NCBI GenBank assembly: GCA_023254055.1
Contig: JALQYN010000006.1
Span: 1-50,365, forward strand
Length of the DNA: 50,365 nt
Reading direction: 5' to 3'
Source of the DNA: Polaribacter sp.
GTDB taxonomy: Bacteria; Bacteroidota; Bacteroidia; Flavobacteriales; Flavobacteriaceae
Below the pieces are notes generated by a model. That model was not told where the DNA came from. It searched no databases and saw only the letters and a program-made list of their open reading frames with translations. Positions within the stretch are counted from its first letter, which is position 1. Every line of letters starts with the position of its first letter. Shown here piece after piece: positions 23,936 through 33,288 of the stretch. The position numbers and the translations under genes were made by a program.

Positions 23936-25525
23936 ATGAGTTTATTAAAAGAAATACAACGGAGAAGAACATTTGGAATCATTTCGCATCCAGATGCAGG
24001 AAAAACAACATTGACAGAAAAATTGTTGTTGTTTGGTGGGGCAATACAAGAAGCTGGTGCTGTAAAAAACAATAAAATCAAAAAAGGAGCTACGTCCGAT
24101 TTTATGGAGATTGAGCGTCAACGTGGAATTTCGGTGGCTACATCTGTATTGGCTTTTATCTACAAAGACAAAAAAATAAACATTCTAGACACGCCCGGAC
24201 ATAAAGATTTTGCTGAAGATACTTTTAGAACATTAACTGCTGTAGATAGTGTCATTGTTGTAATTGATGTTGCAAAAGGAGTTGAACCTCAAACAGAAAA
24301 ACTAGTAGAAGTTTGTAGAATGCGAAACATTCCAATGTTGGTGTTTATCAATAAACTAGACAGAGAAGGAAAAGATGCTTTTGATTTATTGGATGAAGTA
24401 GAACAAAAATTAGGATTGCGAGTAACCCCAATGAGTTTTCCAATCGGAATGGGGTACGATTTTAAAGGAATCTATAATATTTGGGAAAAGAAAATCAATT
24501 TATTTTCTGGAGACAACAAAACGACCATTTCAAAAGGGATAGAATTTGACGATGTTTCCAATCCAAAATTAGATACTATTATCGGCGAAAAAGCAGCAGA
24601 AACCTTACGTGAAGAATTAGAATTGATAGATGAAGTATATCCAAAGTTCAATCAACAAGAATATTTAGATGGCAATTTACAACCTGTATTTTTTGGTTCA
24701 GCATTAAATAATTTTGGAGTGAAAGAATTGTTAGATGCATTTATACAAATTGCTCCTTCTCCACAGCCTAAAAAAGCTGAAGAACGTTTAGTCGATTCTA
24801 AAGAAGATAAGTTAACCGGATTTGTATTTAAAATTCATGCTAATATGGATCCAAAACATAGAGATCGTTTAGCATTTGTAAAAATTGTTTCTGGAGTTTT
24901 TAGAAGAAATGCTCCTTATTTACATGTTAGAAATGGTAAAAAAGTAAAGTTTTCTAGTCCAAATGCCTTTTTTGCTGAAAAGAAAGAAATTGTTGAAGAA
25001 TCATTCCCAGGAGATATTGTTGGGTTACACGATACAGGAAATTTTAAAATTGGAGATACCCTTACAGAAGGCGAAGTCTTGAATTTCAAAGGAATTCCGA
25101 GTTTTTCTCCAGAATATTTCCGTTATGTAAACAATGCAGATCCTATGAAAGCAAAACAATTGTTTAAAGGATTAGATCAATTGATGGATGAAGGAGTTGC
25201 ACAATTGTTTACACTAGACATGAACGGAAGAAAAGTTATAGGTACAGTTGGCGCCCTACAATATGAAGTAATTCAATATAGACTAGAACACGAATACGGT
25301 GCAAAATGCTCTTATGAAAACTTACAAGTACATAAAGCATGTTGGGTAGAGCCAGTAGACCCTAAAAATGAAGAATTCAAAGAGTTTAAACGTGTTAAAC
25401 AACGTTATTTAGCAAAAGACAAACAAGGTCAGTTAGTGTTTTTAGCAGATTCTGCTTTCACGATACAAATGACTCAAAGTAAATACCCAACTGTAAAATT
25501 GCATTTTGTTAGTGAATTTAAATAA
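23936..25525 (+). CDS. prfC: Peptide chain release factor 3
   Basis: RF3 is the translational GTPase that removes RF1/RF2 from the ribosome after peptide release. The 529-aa length is normal. G1 is SHPDAGKTT (residues 18-26), the switch I region is RQRGISV, G3 is DTPGHKDF, and G4 is NKLD. Domain II and the RF3-specific C-terminal domain (LMDEGVAQLF, GALQYEVIQYRLEHEYGAKC) follow. The start is the ATG at 23936 after a consensus promoter. It is cytoplasmic and ribosome-associated. The next gene begins 7 bp after its stop. Confidence 0.96.
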   Translation: MSLLKEIQRRRTFGIISHPDAGKTTLTEKLLLFGGAIQEAGAVKNNKIKKGATSDFMEIERQRGISVATSVLAFIYKDKKINILDTPGHKDFAEDTFRTLTAVDSVIVVIDVAKGVEPQTEKLVEVCRMRNIPMLVFINKLDREGKDAFDLLDEVEQKLGLRVTPMSFPIGMGYDFKGIYNIWEKKINLFSGDNKTTISKGIEFDDVSNPKLDTIIGEKAAETLREELELIDEVYPKFNQQEYLDGNLQPVFFGSALNNFGVKELLDAFIQIAPSPQPKKAEERLVDSKEDKLTGFVFKIHANMDPKHRDRLAFVKIVSGVFRRNAPYLHVRNGKKVKFSSPNAFFAEKKEIVEESFPGDIVGLHDTGNFKIGDTLTEGEVLNFKGIPSFSPEYFRYVNNADPMKAKQLFKGLDQLMDEGVAQLFTLDMNGRKVIGTVGALQYEVIQYRLEHEYGAKCSYENLQVHKACWVEPVDPKNEEFKEFKRVKQRYLAKDKQGQLVFLADSAFTIQMTQSKYPTVKLHFVSEFK

Positions 25526-25532
25526 ATTTAAT

Positions 25533-27101
25533 ATGAAAAAATTATTCTTTTTCTTTTTAACTATTATTAGTTTTCAATCATTTTCTCAAACTAAAGACTT
25601 GTCTTATTTAGAAGGGAAAACTATGCATAATAAAATTAGATTAAATTACATTTTAATACACCAACCTACAGACATTGTAAATTATAACCTTGAACCTACA
25701 ATGGGTTTTGTTGGTTTAAATTATAATATCCCCTTAAATGATTGGCTGTATACAGGTGCTGGTTTTCATACTGCAATTACTGGTGATCAAGGTGGGTTAT
25801 TTACTTTAGGCGTAAATCTTGGTGTGAATAGAAAACTTTATAAAAATTTATATTTCGATGCAAATGTTCATTTTGGTGGTGGTGGCGGTTATAGATCTTT
25901 AGTGAATGGAGGCGGAATTTTATTCTCAAACATTGGGTTACAGTATAAGAAAAATGAATACTCTTTTGGGCTGCAATATGGTTACATGAATTTCTTTACA
26001 GGTATTCAAAAAGGCGGAAACATTTCTGCTTTTATTGAAATTCCTACAACATTAAGATATACTTCTCATAAAAATGCTCAAAAATCATTTACTATTAATA
26101 ATAATGATACTAATGAATTTTGGGAAGAACCTGCAGTTAAAAGTGTACAACAAGTTACATTTGATTACTTTTTCCCCAGAGGAAACTCAAGAACAGATGC
26201 TAGTACAACACCTAGCTATAAACCTATAAATCATACTTTATCTATTTTAGGTTTTGAGTATCAAAGATATTTAACATCAAATACTTTTATTTATGCACAT
26301 GTAGACGCAATGTATGGTGGTTTAACTGCTGGATTTATGGACTTGTTTTTTGGTGTAGGAAAAAACTTTATCGAAACAAAATATGTTAACTTTTTTGCAA
26401 AAATGGGGATTGGTGCAGCAGGAGGAAGAATTTATCCTGAAGGAGGACTCACTATATATCCAAATGCAGGATTTGATATAAAACTAACTGATAGATTTGG
26501 TATCAGTGCTCATGGGGGGTATCATAAAGCTATTGGAGGTGTCGCTAGTTTTGAAGCACTTACAGCTGGTTTTAGTTTAAAATACTATGGACTAAGTGGT
26601 GGTACACACGATCCTTTTTCAAAAGAAAAGGCATCAGAAATTAATACTCAAGGAATTAGCTTGGGTGTAGAAAATCAGTCGTATTTTAATGTTGCAAAAT
26701 TCGGAATTCCATATAGCGATTTACAGTTAATTGCCTTAAAAGTAAAATATGATGTCAACCACAGATTTTATTTTGCCGGTGAAGCGTCTTTTGCATACTT
26801 AGGTAAGTCTGGAGGTTATGCTCACGGAATTTTTGGTTTAGGTATAACTTCTAATAAATTATTTAATGATAAGTTATCGTTTTTTCTCGAAGCTAGTGCT
26901 GGTGTTGCTGGTGGAGGAAGAGTTGATTCTGGAGAAGGTATTCTTATTAGACCAACAGTTGGAATGAATTTTTACTTAAATGATGATTTTTCTTTAAACG
27001 TTTCTGGAGGACAGATGATTTCGCCTTTTGGAAATGTCAATTCAACAAATATAAATCTTGGATTAACCTATAGTTTATCCATTTTAAACGCAAAAAAATA
27101 A
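25533..27101 (+). CDS. Outer-membrane beta-barrel-like protein (522 aa)
   Basis: Exported protein with a signal peptide MKKLFFFFLTIISFQSFSQ; the start is placed at this ATG, 27 bp inside the longer open frame, because the signal then begins properly. The remainder consists of alternating glycine-rich amphipathic strands (NVHFGGGGGYRSLVNGGG, FGIGAAGGRIYPEGG-like segments) over more than 450 residues, typical of an outer-membrane barrel. The two halves look similar in layout (both contain GG[VA]-rich barrel hairpins), hinting at two barrels or an internal duplication. I cannot name the family. It sits between prfC and the PPIase fusion. Confidence 0.65.
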   Translation: MKKLFFFFLTIISFQSFSQTKDLSYLEGKTMHNKIRLNYILIHQPTDIVNYNLEPTMGFVGLNYNIPLNDWLYTGAGFHTAITGDQGGLFTLGVNLGVNRKLYKNLYFDANVHFGGGGGYRSLVNGGGILFSNIGLQYKKNEYSFGLQYGYMNFFTGIQKGGNISAFIEIPTTLRYTSHKNAQKSFTINNNDTNEFWEEPAVKSVQQVTFDYFFPRGNSRTDASTTPSYKPINHTLSILGFEYQRYLTSNTFIYAHVDAMYGGLTAGFMDLFFGVGKNFIETKYVNFFAKMGIGAAGGRIYPEGGLTIYPNAGFDIKLTDRFGISAHGGYHKAIGGVASFEALTAGFSLKYYGLSGGTHDPFSKEKASEINTQGISLGVENQSYFNVAKFGIPYSDLQLIALKVKYDVNHRFYFAGEASFAYLGKSGGYAHGIFGLGITSNKLFNDKLSFFLEASAGVAGGGRVDSGEGILIRPTVGMNFYLNDDFSLNVSGGQMISPFGNVNSTNINLGLTYSLSILNAKK

Positions 27102-27114
27102 AAATAATACAATT

Positions 27115-28047
27115 ATGAATAACGGAATCTACGCTAAATTCAATACAAATAGAGGCGAAATTTTAGTAAACTTAGAATACGAAAAAACTCCAGGAACAGT
27201 TGGTAACTTTGTTGCTTTGGCTGAAGGAAATTTAGAAAATGCTGTAAAACCTCAAGGAACTCCTTATTATGACGGATTGTCTTTTCATCGAGTTATCTCT
27301 GATTTTATGATTCAAGGTGGTTGCCCACAAGGAACTGGAACTGGAAATCCAGGTTATAAATTTGATGATGAATTTCATCCTGAATTGAAACACGATGCTC
27401 CTGGAAAATTAGCAATGGCAAATTCTGGTCCAGCTACAAACGGAAGTCAATTTTACATTACCCACGTTCCTACTCCATGGTTAGACAATAAACATACTGT
27501 TTTTGGAAGTGTTGTTGAAGGACAAGATATTGTTGATATCATTTCTCAAGGTGATGAATTAACATCTATAGAAATTATTAGAGTTGGTGATGCTGCAGAA
27601 AAATTTAATGCTGTTGAAGCTTTTAGAACTTTTGAAGGCTCTAGAGCAAAACGTGAAGCAGAAGAATTAGCAAAGCAAAAAGAATTATTAGATTCTGTTG
27701 CTGCAGGTTATAATGAAACTCCAAGTGGTTTACGTTACCAAATCTTACAAGAAGGGAATGGAAAACAAGCAACAAAAGGTGCAACTGTTTCTGTTCATTA
27801 TAAAGGGCAATTATTAGACGGAACCGTTTTCGATTCGTCATACAAACGTAAACAACCTATAGATTTTTCTATTGGTGTTGGTCAAGTAATTGCTGGTTGG
27901 GATGAAGGAATTCAATTATTAAAAGTGGGTGACAAAGCTCGTTTAGTGATTCCTTCTCATTTGGCTTATGGAGCTAGTGGCGCTGGTGGGGTTATTCCAC
28001 CAAATGCAACTTTGATTTTTGATGTAGAATTAATGGATGTAAAATAA
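27115..28047 (+). CDS. Cyclophilin-FKBP fusion peptidyl-prolyl isomerase
   Basis: Dual immunophilin of 310 aa without a signal peptide, so probably cytoplasmic. Residues 1 to about 155 are a cyclophilin (SFHRVISDFMIQGG with the catalytic FHR, MANSGPATNGSQFYIT, WLDNKHTVFG). A charged linker with a predicted helix (EAFRTFEGSRAKREAEELAK) spans roughly 160-195. Residues 200-310 are an FKBP (VHYKGQLLDGTVFDSS, VIAGWDEGIQLLKVGDKARL, YGASGAGGVIPPNATLIFDVEL). Cyclophilin-first fusions have been described in Flavobacterium. It follows the barrel gene after 13 bp and ends at a strong terminator. Confidence 0.93.
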   Translation: MNNGIYAKFNTNRGEILVNLEYEKTPGTVGNFVALAEGNLENAVKPQGTPYYDGLSFHRVISDFMIQGGCPQGTGTGNPGYKFDDEFHPELKHDAPGKLAMANSGPATNGSQFYITHVPTPWLDNKHTVFGSVVEGQDIVDIISQGDELTSIEIIRVGDAAEKFNAVEAFRTFEGSRAKREAEELAKQKELLDSVAAGYNETPSGLRYQILQEGNGKQATKGATVSVHYKGQLLDGTVFDSSYKRKQPIDFSIGVGQVIAGWDEGIQLLKVGDKARLVIPSHLAYGASGAGGVIPPNATLIFDVELMDVK

Positions 28048-28060
28048 AATAGTATCCTAC

Positions 28061-28093
28061 AAAAAAAGCGCTCTAGTTAGAGCGCTTTTTTTT
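28061..28093. terminator. Bidirectional intrinsic terminator
   Basis: Stem AGCGCTCT (28067-28074), loop AGTT, stem AGAGCGCT (28079-28086), with A run before and T run after. It separates the PPIase fusion from the convergent c-type haem protein gene. Confidence 0.92.
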
Positions 28094-28107
28094 GTTTTAT
28101 AAAGAAT

Positions 28108-28530
28108 TTAATTGCCTTTTAGTCTTTCTAACTCTAATTCTACCCAAGTAATTAACACTCTATTTTCTTCTAAGTTAAGTGCCATTTCAGGTTTTCTCGT
28201 AACCATTTTTTCTGGTGGCATTTCTCCATCTTCTAAAACTTCTGATAAATCTCCTAAGAAACTTTTTTGCTCCTTAAGGTTCATTTTAGGGACTTTCTCC
28301 CACTGTAATTTCTTTTTTGCTTTCTCATTTCTAGCATCAGGTTTGTGGCAATTCATACACTTAGCATCTATAATTGCTTTTACATCTTTTGGAAATGTAA
28401 TTCCTGTTTGATTTTGCTCAATCGACTTCTCTTTAATCTTAGTAAGTGTTTCTTCCTCTTTGTTTTTGACCGTAAAAGCAACAATTCCAAGTGTAAGAAC
28501 TAAACCTAAAAGTTTGATATATGTTTTCAT
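28108..28530 (-). CDS. Haem-binding c-type cytochrome-like protein
   Basis: Exported 140-aa protein with an N-terminal membrane/signal segment (YIKLLGLVLTLGIVAFTV). One c-type haem site, C58-MN-C61-H62, is followed by conserved basic residues; a distal Met such as the one in GEMPPEKM (near 107) may be the axial ligand. The pattern matches the small haem-binding domain proteins of Bacteroidota, where the KCMNCHKPDA/GEMPP phrase recurs. It probably faces the periplasm and may take part in electron transfer or peroxide handling; the partner is unknown. It converges with the PPIase fusion across a shared terminator. Confidence 0.8.
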   Translation of the reverse strand: MKTYIKLLGLVLTLGIVAFTVKNKEEETLTKIKEKSIEQNQTGITFPKDVKAIIDAKCMNCHKPDARNEKAKKKLQWEKVPKMNLKEQKSFLGDLSEVLEDGEMPPEKMVTRKPEMALNLEENRVLITWVELELERLKGN

Positions 28531-28585
28531 AAAGTTATATTTTTAGATTTTTAAATATATAAAATTCTTAGTAAAAAAAATAAAG

Positions 28586-28593
28586 TAAATTTG
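28586..28593 (+). promoter_or_regulatory. -7 promoter box of nhaA
   Basis: TAAATTTG is a perfect TAnnTTTG, 35 bp before the nhaA ATG. No clear -33 motif. Confidence 0.5.
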
Positions 28594-28628
28594 AGAACAA
28601 GAAAAATTAAAATTTTTAAACAAAAACT

Positions 28629-29945
28629 ATGATTAAAAAAGTATTCTTAACTCCATTTCAGAAATTTGTTAAAATTGAAAGTTTTAGTGGAATCTTATTA
28701 ATGATAGCCACATTAATTGCATTACTTTGGGCAAACTCCTCGTATGGAGAAAGTTATGATTCTATTTGGCAATACAAAATTGGTTTTTCAACAGAGGGTT
28801 TTGAATTAAACAAGCCTTTAATCTTGTGGATAAATGATGGATTAATGGCTATCTTTTTCTTTCTAATTGGATTAGAAATTAAGCGAGAATTACTTATAGG
28901 CGAGTTAAACTCAATGAAAAAAATTGCCTTTCCGCTTTTTGGTGCTTTAGGCGGAATGTTAGTTCCGGTGTTCTTCTTTATATTCTTAAATCAAAATCCA
29001 GAAACCTTTAAGGGTTGGGGAATTCCGATGGCCACAGACATTGCTTTTTCGTTAGCCATCTTAAAATTACTAGGAAATAGAGTCCCGTTAAGCTTAAAAA
29101 TTTTTTTAACGGCTTTTGCTATTGTAGATGATATTGGTGCAGTATTAGTAATTGCTATTTTCTATAGCGGAAGTTTAAATTTAATGCTTTTACTTTCTGC
29201 TTTGCTCTTATTAGCCGTTTTATATTTTTGCTCATATAAAGGATTTTACTCTAAGTTTTTATTGGTTTCATTTGGAATTATTATTTGGATTTTGTTTTTA
29301 AAATCCGGTATTCACCCTACAGTAGCAGGGATTTTACTGGCTTTTTCTGTTCCTATTAGACAGAAAATAGATACGAGTACTTTTATAGACAATTTAATTT
29401 CAATTACGCATGAAATAAAAAAAACAGCAATCCCCGATCAACCAATTTTATCAAAAGAGCAGATTGAAGAAATTGACGCACTTGAAGATTGGACCAACAA
29501 ATATCAGTCGCCTCTACAACACTTAGAACATAAATTACATGGTTGGGTTGCCTATTTTATCATTCCTATTTTTGCCTTGGCAAATGCAGGTGTAGTACTT
29601 AGCAGTAATAGTGAACTTGATACTTCTCTCATCCGAAATATTATTATTTGCTTGGTCATTGGAAATAGCATCGGAATCTCAACAATAATCTTTTTAGCTA
29701 GAAAAATAAAATTGATTGAAATTCCTAAAGAAATTAATAATCAACAAATAGTAGGTGTTTCTTTCTTAGCTGGTATCGGTTTTACTATGGCTATTTTTAT
29801 TGCGAGTTTGGCTTTTGAGAATAGTCCAATGTATATAGATTCTGCTAAAATCGGAATTTTAATTGGCTCATTCATTTCTGCTGTAATGGGTTATTTAGTT
29901 TTAAGATTTAATAAGCACAGTAAAATTAATATTGCTGATAATTAA
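28629..29945 (+). CDS. nhaA: Na+/H+ antiporter NhaA
   Basis: Inner-membrane antiporter that expels sodium in exchange for protons, controlling internal pH and salt; useful in a marine bacterium. It is 438 aa with about 11-12 membrane helices. The substrate-binding aspartates are present: Asp137 (MATDIAF) and the DD pair 167-168 (FAIVDDIGA). The GIHPTVAGILLAFSVPIR segment and the C-terminal FLAGIGFTMAIFIASLAF are family hallmarks. A soluble insertion near 255-300 (ITHEIKKTAIPDQ...) lies between helices. It is monocistronic with its own -7 box. Confidence 0.95.
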   Translation: MIKKVFLTPFQKFVKIESFSGILLMIATLIALLWANSSYGESYDSIWQYKIGFSTEGFELNKPLILWINDGLMAIFFFLIGLEIKRELLIGELNSMKKIAFPLFGALGGMLVPVFFFIFLNQNPETFKGWGIPMATDIAFSLAILKLLGNRVPLSLKIFLTAFAIVDDIGAVLVIAIFYSGSLNLMLLLSALLLLAVLYFCSYKGFYSKFLLVSFGIIIWILFLKSGIHPTVAGILLAFSVPIRQKIDTSTFIDNLISITHEIKKTAIPDQPILSKEQIEEIDALEDWTNKYQSPLQHLEHKLHGWVAYFIIPIFALANAGVVLSSNSELDTSLIRNIIICLVIGNSIGISTIIFLARKIKLIEIPKEINNQQIVGVSFLAGIGFTMAIFIASLAFENSPMYIDSAKIGILIGSFISAVMGYLVLRFNKHSKINIADN

Positions 29946-29971
29946 AAAGTTATAAAAGATAGCATTTCTTT

Positions 29972-29979
29972 TATATTTG
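29972..29979 (+). promoter_or_regulatory. -7 promoter box of the peptidase E-like gene
   Basis: TATATTTG, a perfect TAnnTTTG, 56 bp upstream of the ATG at 30036. Confidence 0.45.
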
Positions 29980-30035
29980 TTTCTAAACACTATTTTAGGT
30001 AACTTGGCTTTATTATAAACCAAACAATTCTTAAA

Positions 30036-30785
30036 ATGAAAAAAATCATTCTACTTTGTATTCTTTCTGTTTTTATTTCAGTTAGCGCTTTTAGTCAAGA
30101 TCAATATATTTTTCCTTCTGGTAGCGGACCTAATAAACTGTTTATGAAAGAAATCATAAAATTAACCGGAAAAGTGCGTCCAAAAATTTTATTCTTACCA
30201 ACCGCTTCTGGCGATAGTGAACGAAGTATTAAAAGGTGGAATGATTTAGTTAGTGATCTTTCTATTGAACCTTCAGTTCAAGGAGTTTGGATTAGTTCGT
30301 ATCGCCAAAAAAAATCTTTTGAAGAAATACTTTTAAATGTTGATGCAATTGTTGTTGGTGGTGGAAACACATTAAACATGATGGCAATTTGGAAAGCTCA
30401 AGGAATCGATAAAGTACTTAAAAAAGCTTTAGAAAAAGGGATTATTTTAGCTGGTGGAAGTGCTGGCTCACTATGTTGGTTTGAAAATGGGACAACAGAT
30501 TCTAGGCCAAAAGAATTAAGTGTTGTAGAAGGTCTTGGTTTTTTACCTTTTAGTCACAGTCCACATTACGACGGTGAAAAGTTTAGAAGACCTTTGTATG
30601 AGAAAAATATCCAAAAAGGAATTTTCAAAGCAGGTTATGCAATGGATAACAATGCAGGGATCATTTTTAAAAACGGAAAACCATTTAAAATTGTTTCTAT
30701 TGATAAAAAACACAACAACTACTTTGTGTCTTTAAAAAACGGGAAAGTAGTTGAAGAAAAATTAGAATCTATTATTCTTAAGTAA
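30036..30785 (+). CDS. Secreted peptidase E / cyanophycinase-like (S51) protein
   Basis: Serine peptidase of the S51 family, 249 aa. Members cleave dipeptides after Asp (PepE) or cyanophycin. The nucleophile elbow is AGGSAGSL with Ser142, preceded by the VVGGGNTLNMM motif near 107-116; the conserved SHSPHYDGE histidine/aspartate segment follows. PepE is normally cytoplasmic, but this one carries a clear signal peptide (MKKIILLCILSVFISVSAFSQ), so it is probably periplasmic or exported. It may belong to a unit with the FG-GAP and amidohydrolase genes, 71 bp downstream. Confidence 0.85.
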   Translation: MKKIILLCILSVFISVSAFSQDQYIFPSGSGPNKLFMKEIIKLTGKVRPKILFLPTASGDSERSIKRWNDLVSDLSIEPSVQGVWISSYRQKKSFEEILLNVDAIVVGGGNTLNMMAIWKAQGIDKVLKKALEKGIILAGGSAGSLCWFENGTTDSRPKELSVVEGLGFLPFSHSPHYDGEKFRRPLYEKNIQKGIFKAGYAMDNNAGIIFKNGKPFKIVSIDKKHNNYFVSLKNGKVVEEKLESIILK

Positions 30786-30856
30786 TTGGCACTTCTTTAT
30801 CCAATAGCTTTTATCTCTATACAAGTAAATATTTAGTATTAATAGCTGTGTCATTT

Positions 30857-31978
30857 ATGAAATACAAACTTATAAGTACAGTGTTTGTTTTTAGTTACTT
30901 GTTACAAACAATTACAGCACAAGATCATAAAATGTTTACGAATAGTAGACTTATTCTAGGTACTTATAAAGAGCGAACTGCCTCTGTTTCTAGTGGAGAT
31001 ATTGATGGAGATGGAGATGTTGATATTTTGGTAGCAAATGGCAGACATTGGCCCGGTCAAAATAGAATATTTTTCAATAATGGTAGAGGAATTTTTACTG
31101 TAGAAACCAATTTAGGAACTCAAAAATCGACTACGTATGCTACAGAATTAGCAGATTTAGATGGTGATGGAGACCTCGATATTGCAGTAGGAAATGATAT
31201 GGCTCCCAATTATATCTTTTTGAATGATGGGAAAGGAAATTTTACTAAAAGCACTTCATTTGGTGAAGATTATGCATCCACTAGAAATTTAACCTTAAGT
31301 GATATTGATTCTGATGGAGACATTGACATCCTCATTATCAATCGAGGAATGCCAAATCAAATTTGCTTAAACGATGGCAAGGGAACTTTTACCAGAACAA
31401 TATCTTTTGGTTCTAAAAAAGACTCAACCATTGATGTTGAAGTTGCAGATATAGACAATGACAATGATCTCGATTTGATTTTAGCCAATAGAGATAGTCA
31501 ACCTAATTACGTGTATTTGAATGATGGAAAATTAAATTTCACTGAAAAAATTCCTTTTGGTACGGGTAAAGATAATACCAGATCTGTAAGTATTGTAGAT
31601 CTTAACAAAGATGGTTTTCTAGATATCATCACGGCAAATATCAACGAACCAAATGTTATTTATTGGGGAAATAAAAACAATACCTTTTCTACACATTTGG
31701 TTTTCGATGCTGAATTAATGAATAGCTTTGCTATCACTACCGCAGATATCGATGCAGACAATGATTTAGATATTATTGTAGGAAATGATGAAGAACCAAA
31801 CATGATTTTTTACAATAGCGAAAACGGGCAAAAGTGGACTAGGAAATTATTGTCAAAAGAGAAATTTCTTACGTATGATATCATCGCTACCGATTTAAAC
31901 AATGATGGATTTATAGATATTATTGAAGCGAATTCTGATGAAATCAACCGCTACTATATAAACCGTATAAAAAAATAA
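30857..31978 (+). CDS. FG-GAP/VCBS-repeat secreted protein
   Basis: Exported 373-aa protein. The start is taken at the ATG 30857 (MKYKLISTVFVFSYLLQTITAQ); an in-frame GTG 9 bp upstream is less likely. It consists of six or seven FG-GAP beta-propeller blades of about 50 residues, each with a calcium loop of the D-x-D-x-DGDxD type (DIDGDGDVDIL, DLDGDGDLDIAVG, DIDSDGDIDIL, DIDNDNDLDLIL, DIDADNDLDIIVG). Integrin-like propellers of this kind usually mediate surface contact or act as binding modules. No enzymatic domain or T9SS C-terminal sorting domain is visible. The amidohydrolase gene follows after 4 bp. Confidence 0.85.
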   Translation: MKYKLISTVFVFSYLLQTITAQDHKMFTNSRLILGTYKERTASVSSGDIDGDGDVDILVANGRHWPGQNRIFFNNGRGIFTVETNLGTQKSTTYATELADLDGDGDLDIAVGNDMAPNYIFLNDGKGNFTKSTSFGEDYASTRNLTLSDIDSDGDIDILIINRGMPNQICLNDGKGTFTRTISFGSKKDSTIDVEVADIDNDNDLDLILANRDSQPNYVYLNDGKLNFTEKIPFGTGKDNTRSVSIVDLNKDGFLDIITANINEPNVIYWGNKNNTFSTHLVFDAELMNSFAITTADIDADNDLDIIVGNDEEPNMIFYNSENGQKWTRKLLSKEKFLTYDIIATDLNNDGFIDIIEANSDEINRYYINRIKK

Positions 31979-31982
31979 CCTT

Positions 31983-33287
31983 ATGAAAAGAATCAATATT
32001 TACTTCTTATTAATTTTGAATTTATTTAAGAAAATTACACTTATTTTCTTACTATTTATTTCTTTTCAGTCAATTGCTCAAGAAGATTCCTATACACTCA
32101 TCAAAGCAAAAACCATTTTTGATGGTGTTCAATTTCATACCAACAAAGTTGTACTTATCAAAGGAAATAAAATCATTGCTTTTGATAAGGTAACCAATAT
32201 TAAAATTCCGAAAGGCACAAAAACGATTCATTATCCCAATGGAACTTTGATGCCAGGAATGATAGAAGGGCATTCTCACTTATTATTACATCCTTACAAT
32301 GAAACATCATGGAACGATCAGGTGCTGAAAGAGTCATACGCAGAGAGAGCTATTCGAGGCGCCAATCACGCTAAGAAAACTTTAATGGCTGGTTTTACTA
32401 CAGTAAGAGATTTAGGGTCTGAAGGTGCTTCTTATGTAGATGTTGGATTGAAAGAAACCATCGAAAAAAAAGTAATTAGTGGCCCTAGAATGATTGTCGC
32501 TGGAAAAGCCATTGTAACAACAGGCAGCTATGGCCCTAAAGGGTTTGCAGAACATGTAACTGTTCCGTTAGGTGCTGAAACTGCAGATGGTATTGACGAT
32601 TTAACCAGAGTTGTAAGAGATCAAATTGGACATGGTGCAGATGTCATTAAAGTGTACGCCGATTATCGCTGGAGTCCAGATAAAAAAGCAGCTCCAACTT
32701 TTACGTTAAAAGAACTAAAATTGATTGTTGAAGTTGCTGAAAGTAGCGGTAGAAAAGTAGTTGCTCATGCTGCCAGTGAAGAAGGAATGCGTCGTGCTAT
32801 TTTAGCTGGTGTTAGTACTATTGAACATGGTGATGGAGGTACCAGAGAAATTTTTGAATTAATGAAGAAACACAATGTTGCCCTCTGCCCTACACTTGCT
32901 GCTGGAGATGCAATCGAACAATATCAAGGTTGGAAAAAAGGAGTAGATTCTGACCCTGCTAGAATTGTAAAAAAGAAAAAATCTTTTCAGCTTGTATTGG
33001 AAACTGGAGTTACTATTGTAGCTGGAGGTGACGTGGGTGTTTTCCCACATGGCGACAATGTTCGTGAATTAGAAATGATGGTTCAATACGGAATGAATCC
33101 TTTGTCTGTGTTACAATCCGTTACTTCTGTAAATGCGAAGGCTTTTGGATATGAAAATTCTATCGGTCAAATAAAAAATGGCTTGCTAGCTGATTTAATT
33201 GTTGTTGATGGTGACCCTGTAAAAAACATCTCTAATTTGAGGAAAATTAGTATGGTTATCAAAGACGGTACAATTTTTAAGCAATAG
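31983..33287 (+). CDS. Secreted metal-dependent amidohydrolase (prolidase/imidazolonepropionase-like)
   Basis: Exported amidohydrolase of 434 aa with a signal peptide that has two hydrophobic patches (YFLLILNLF and LIFLLFISFQSIAQ); initiation at an internal codon is possible. The TIM-barrel metal site is complete in outline: His97 and His99 (GHSH), a likely carboxylated lysine in ADVIKVYADY, His in VAHAASEEG and IEHGDGG, and Asp in VAGGDVGVFPHGDN. The family includes Xaa-Pro and Xaa-Arg dipeptidases. With the peptidase E-like and FG-GAP genes upstream it may form a peptide-degrading unit; that is inference. Confidence 0.85.
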   Translation: MKRINIYFLLILNLFKKITLIFLLFISFQSIAQEDSYTLIKAKTIFDGVQFHTNKVVLIKGNKIIAFDKVTNIKIPKGTKTIHYPNGTLMPGMIEGHSHLLLHPYNETSWNDQVLKESYAERAIRGANHAKKTLMAGFTTVRDLGSEGASYVDVGLKETIEKKVISGPRMIVAGKAIVTTGSYGPKGFAEHVTVPLGAETADGIDDLTRVVRDQIGHGADVIKVYADYRWSPDKKAAPTFTLKELKLIVEVAESSGRKVVAHAASEEGMRRAILAGVSTIEHGDGGTREIFELMKKHNVALCPTLAAGDAIEQYQGWKKGVDSDPARIVKKKKSFQLVLETGVTIVAGGDVGVFPHGDNVRELEMMVQYGMNPLSVLQSVTSVNAKAFGYENSIGQIKNGLLADLIVVDGDPVKNISNLRKISMVIKDGTIFKQ

Positions 33288-33288
33288 T

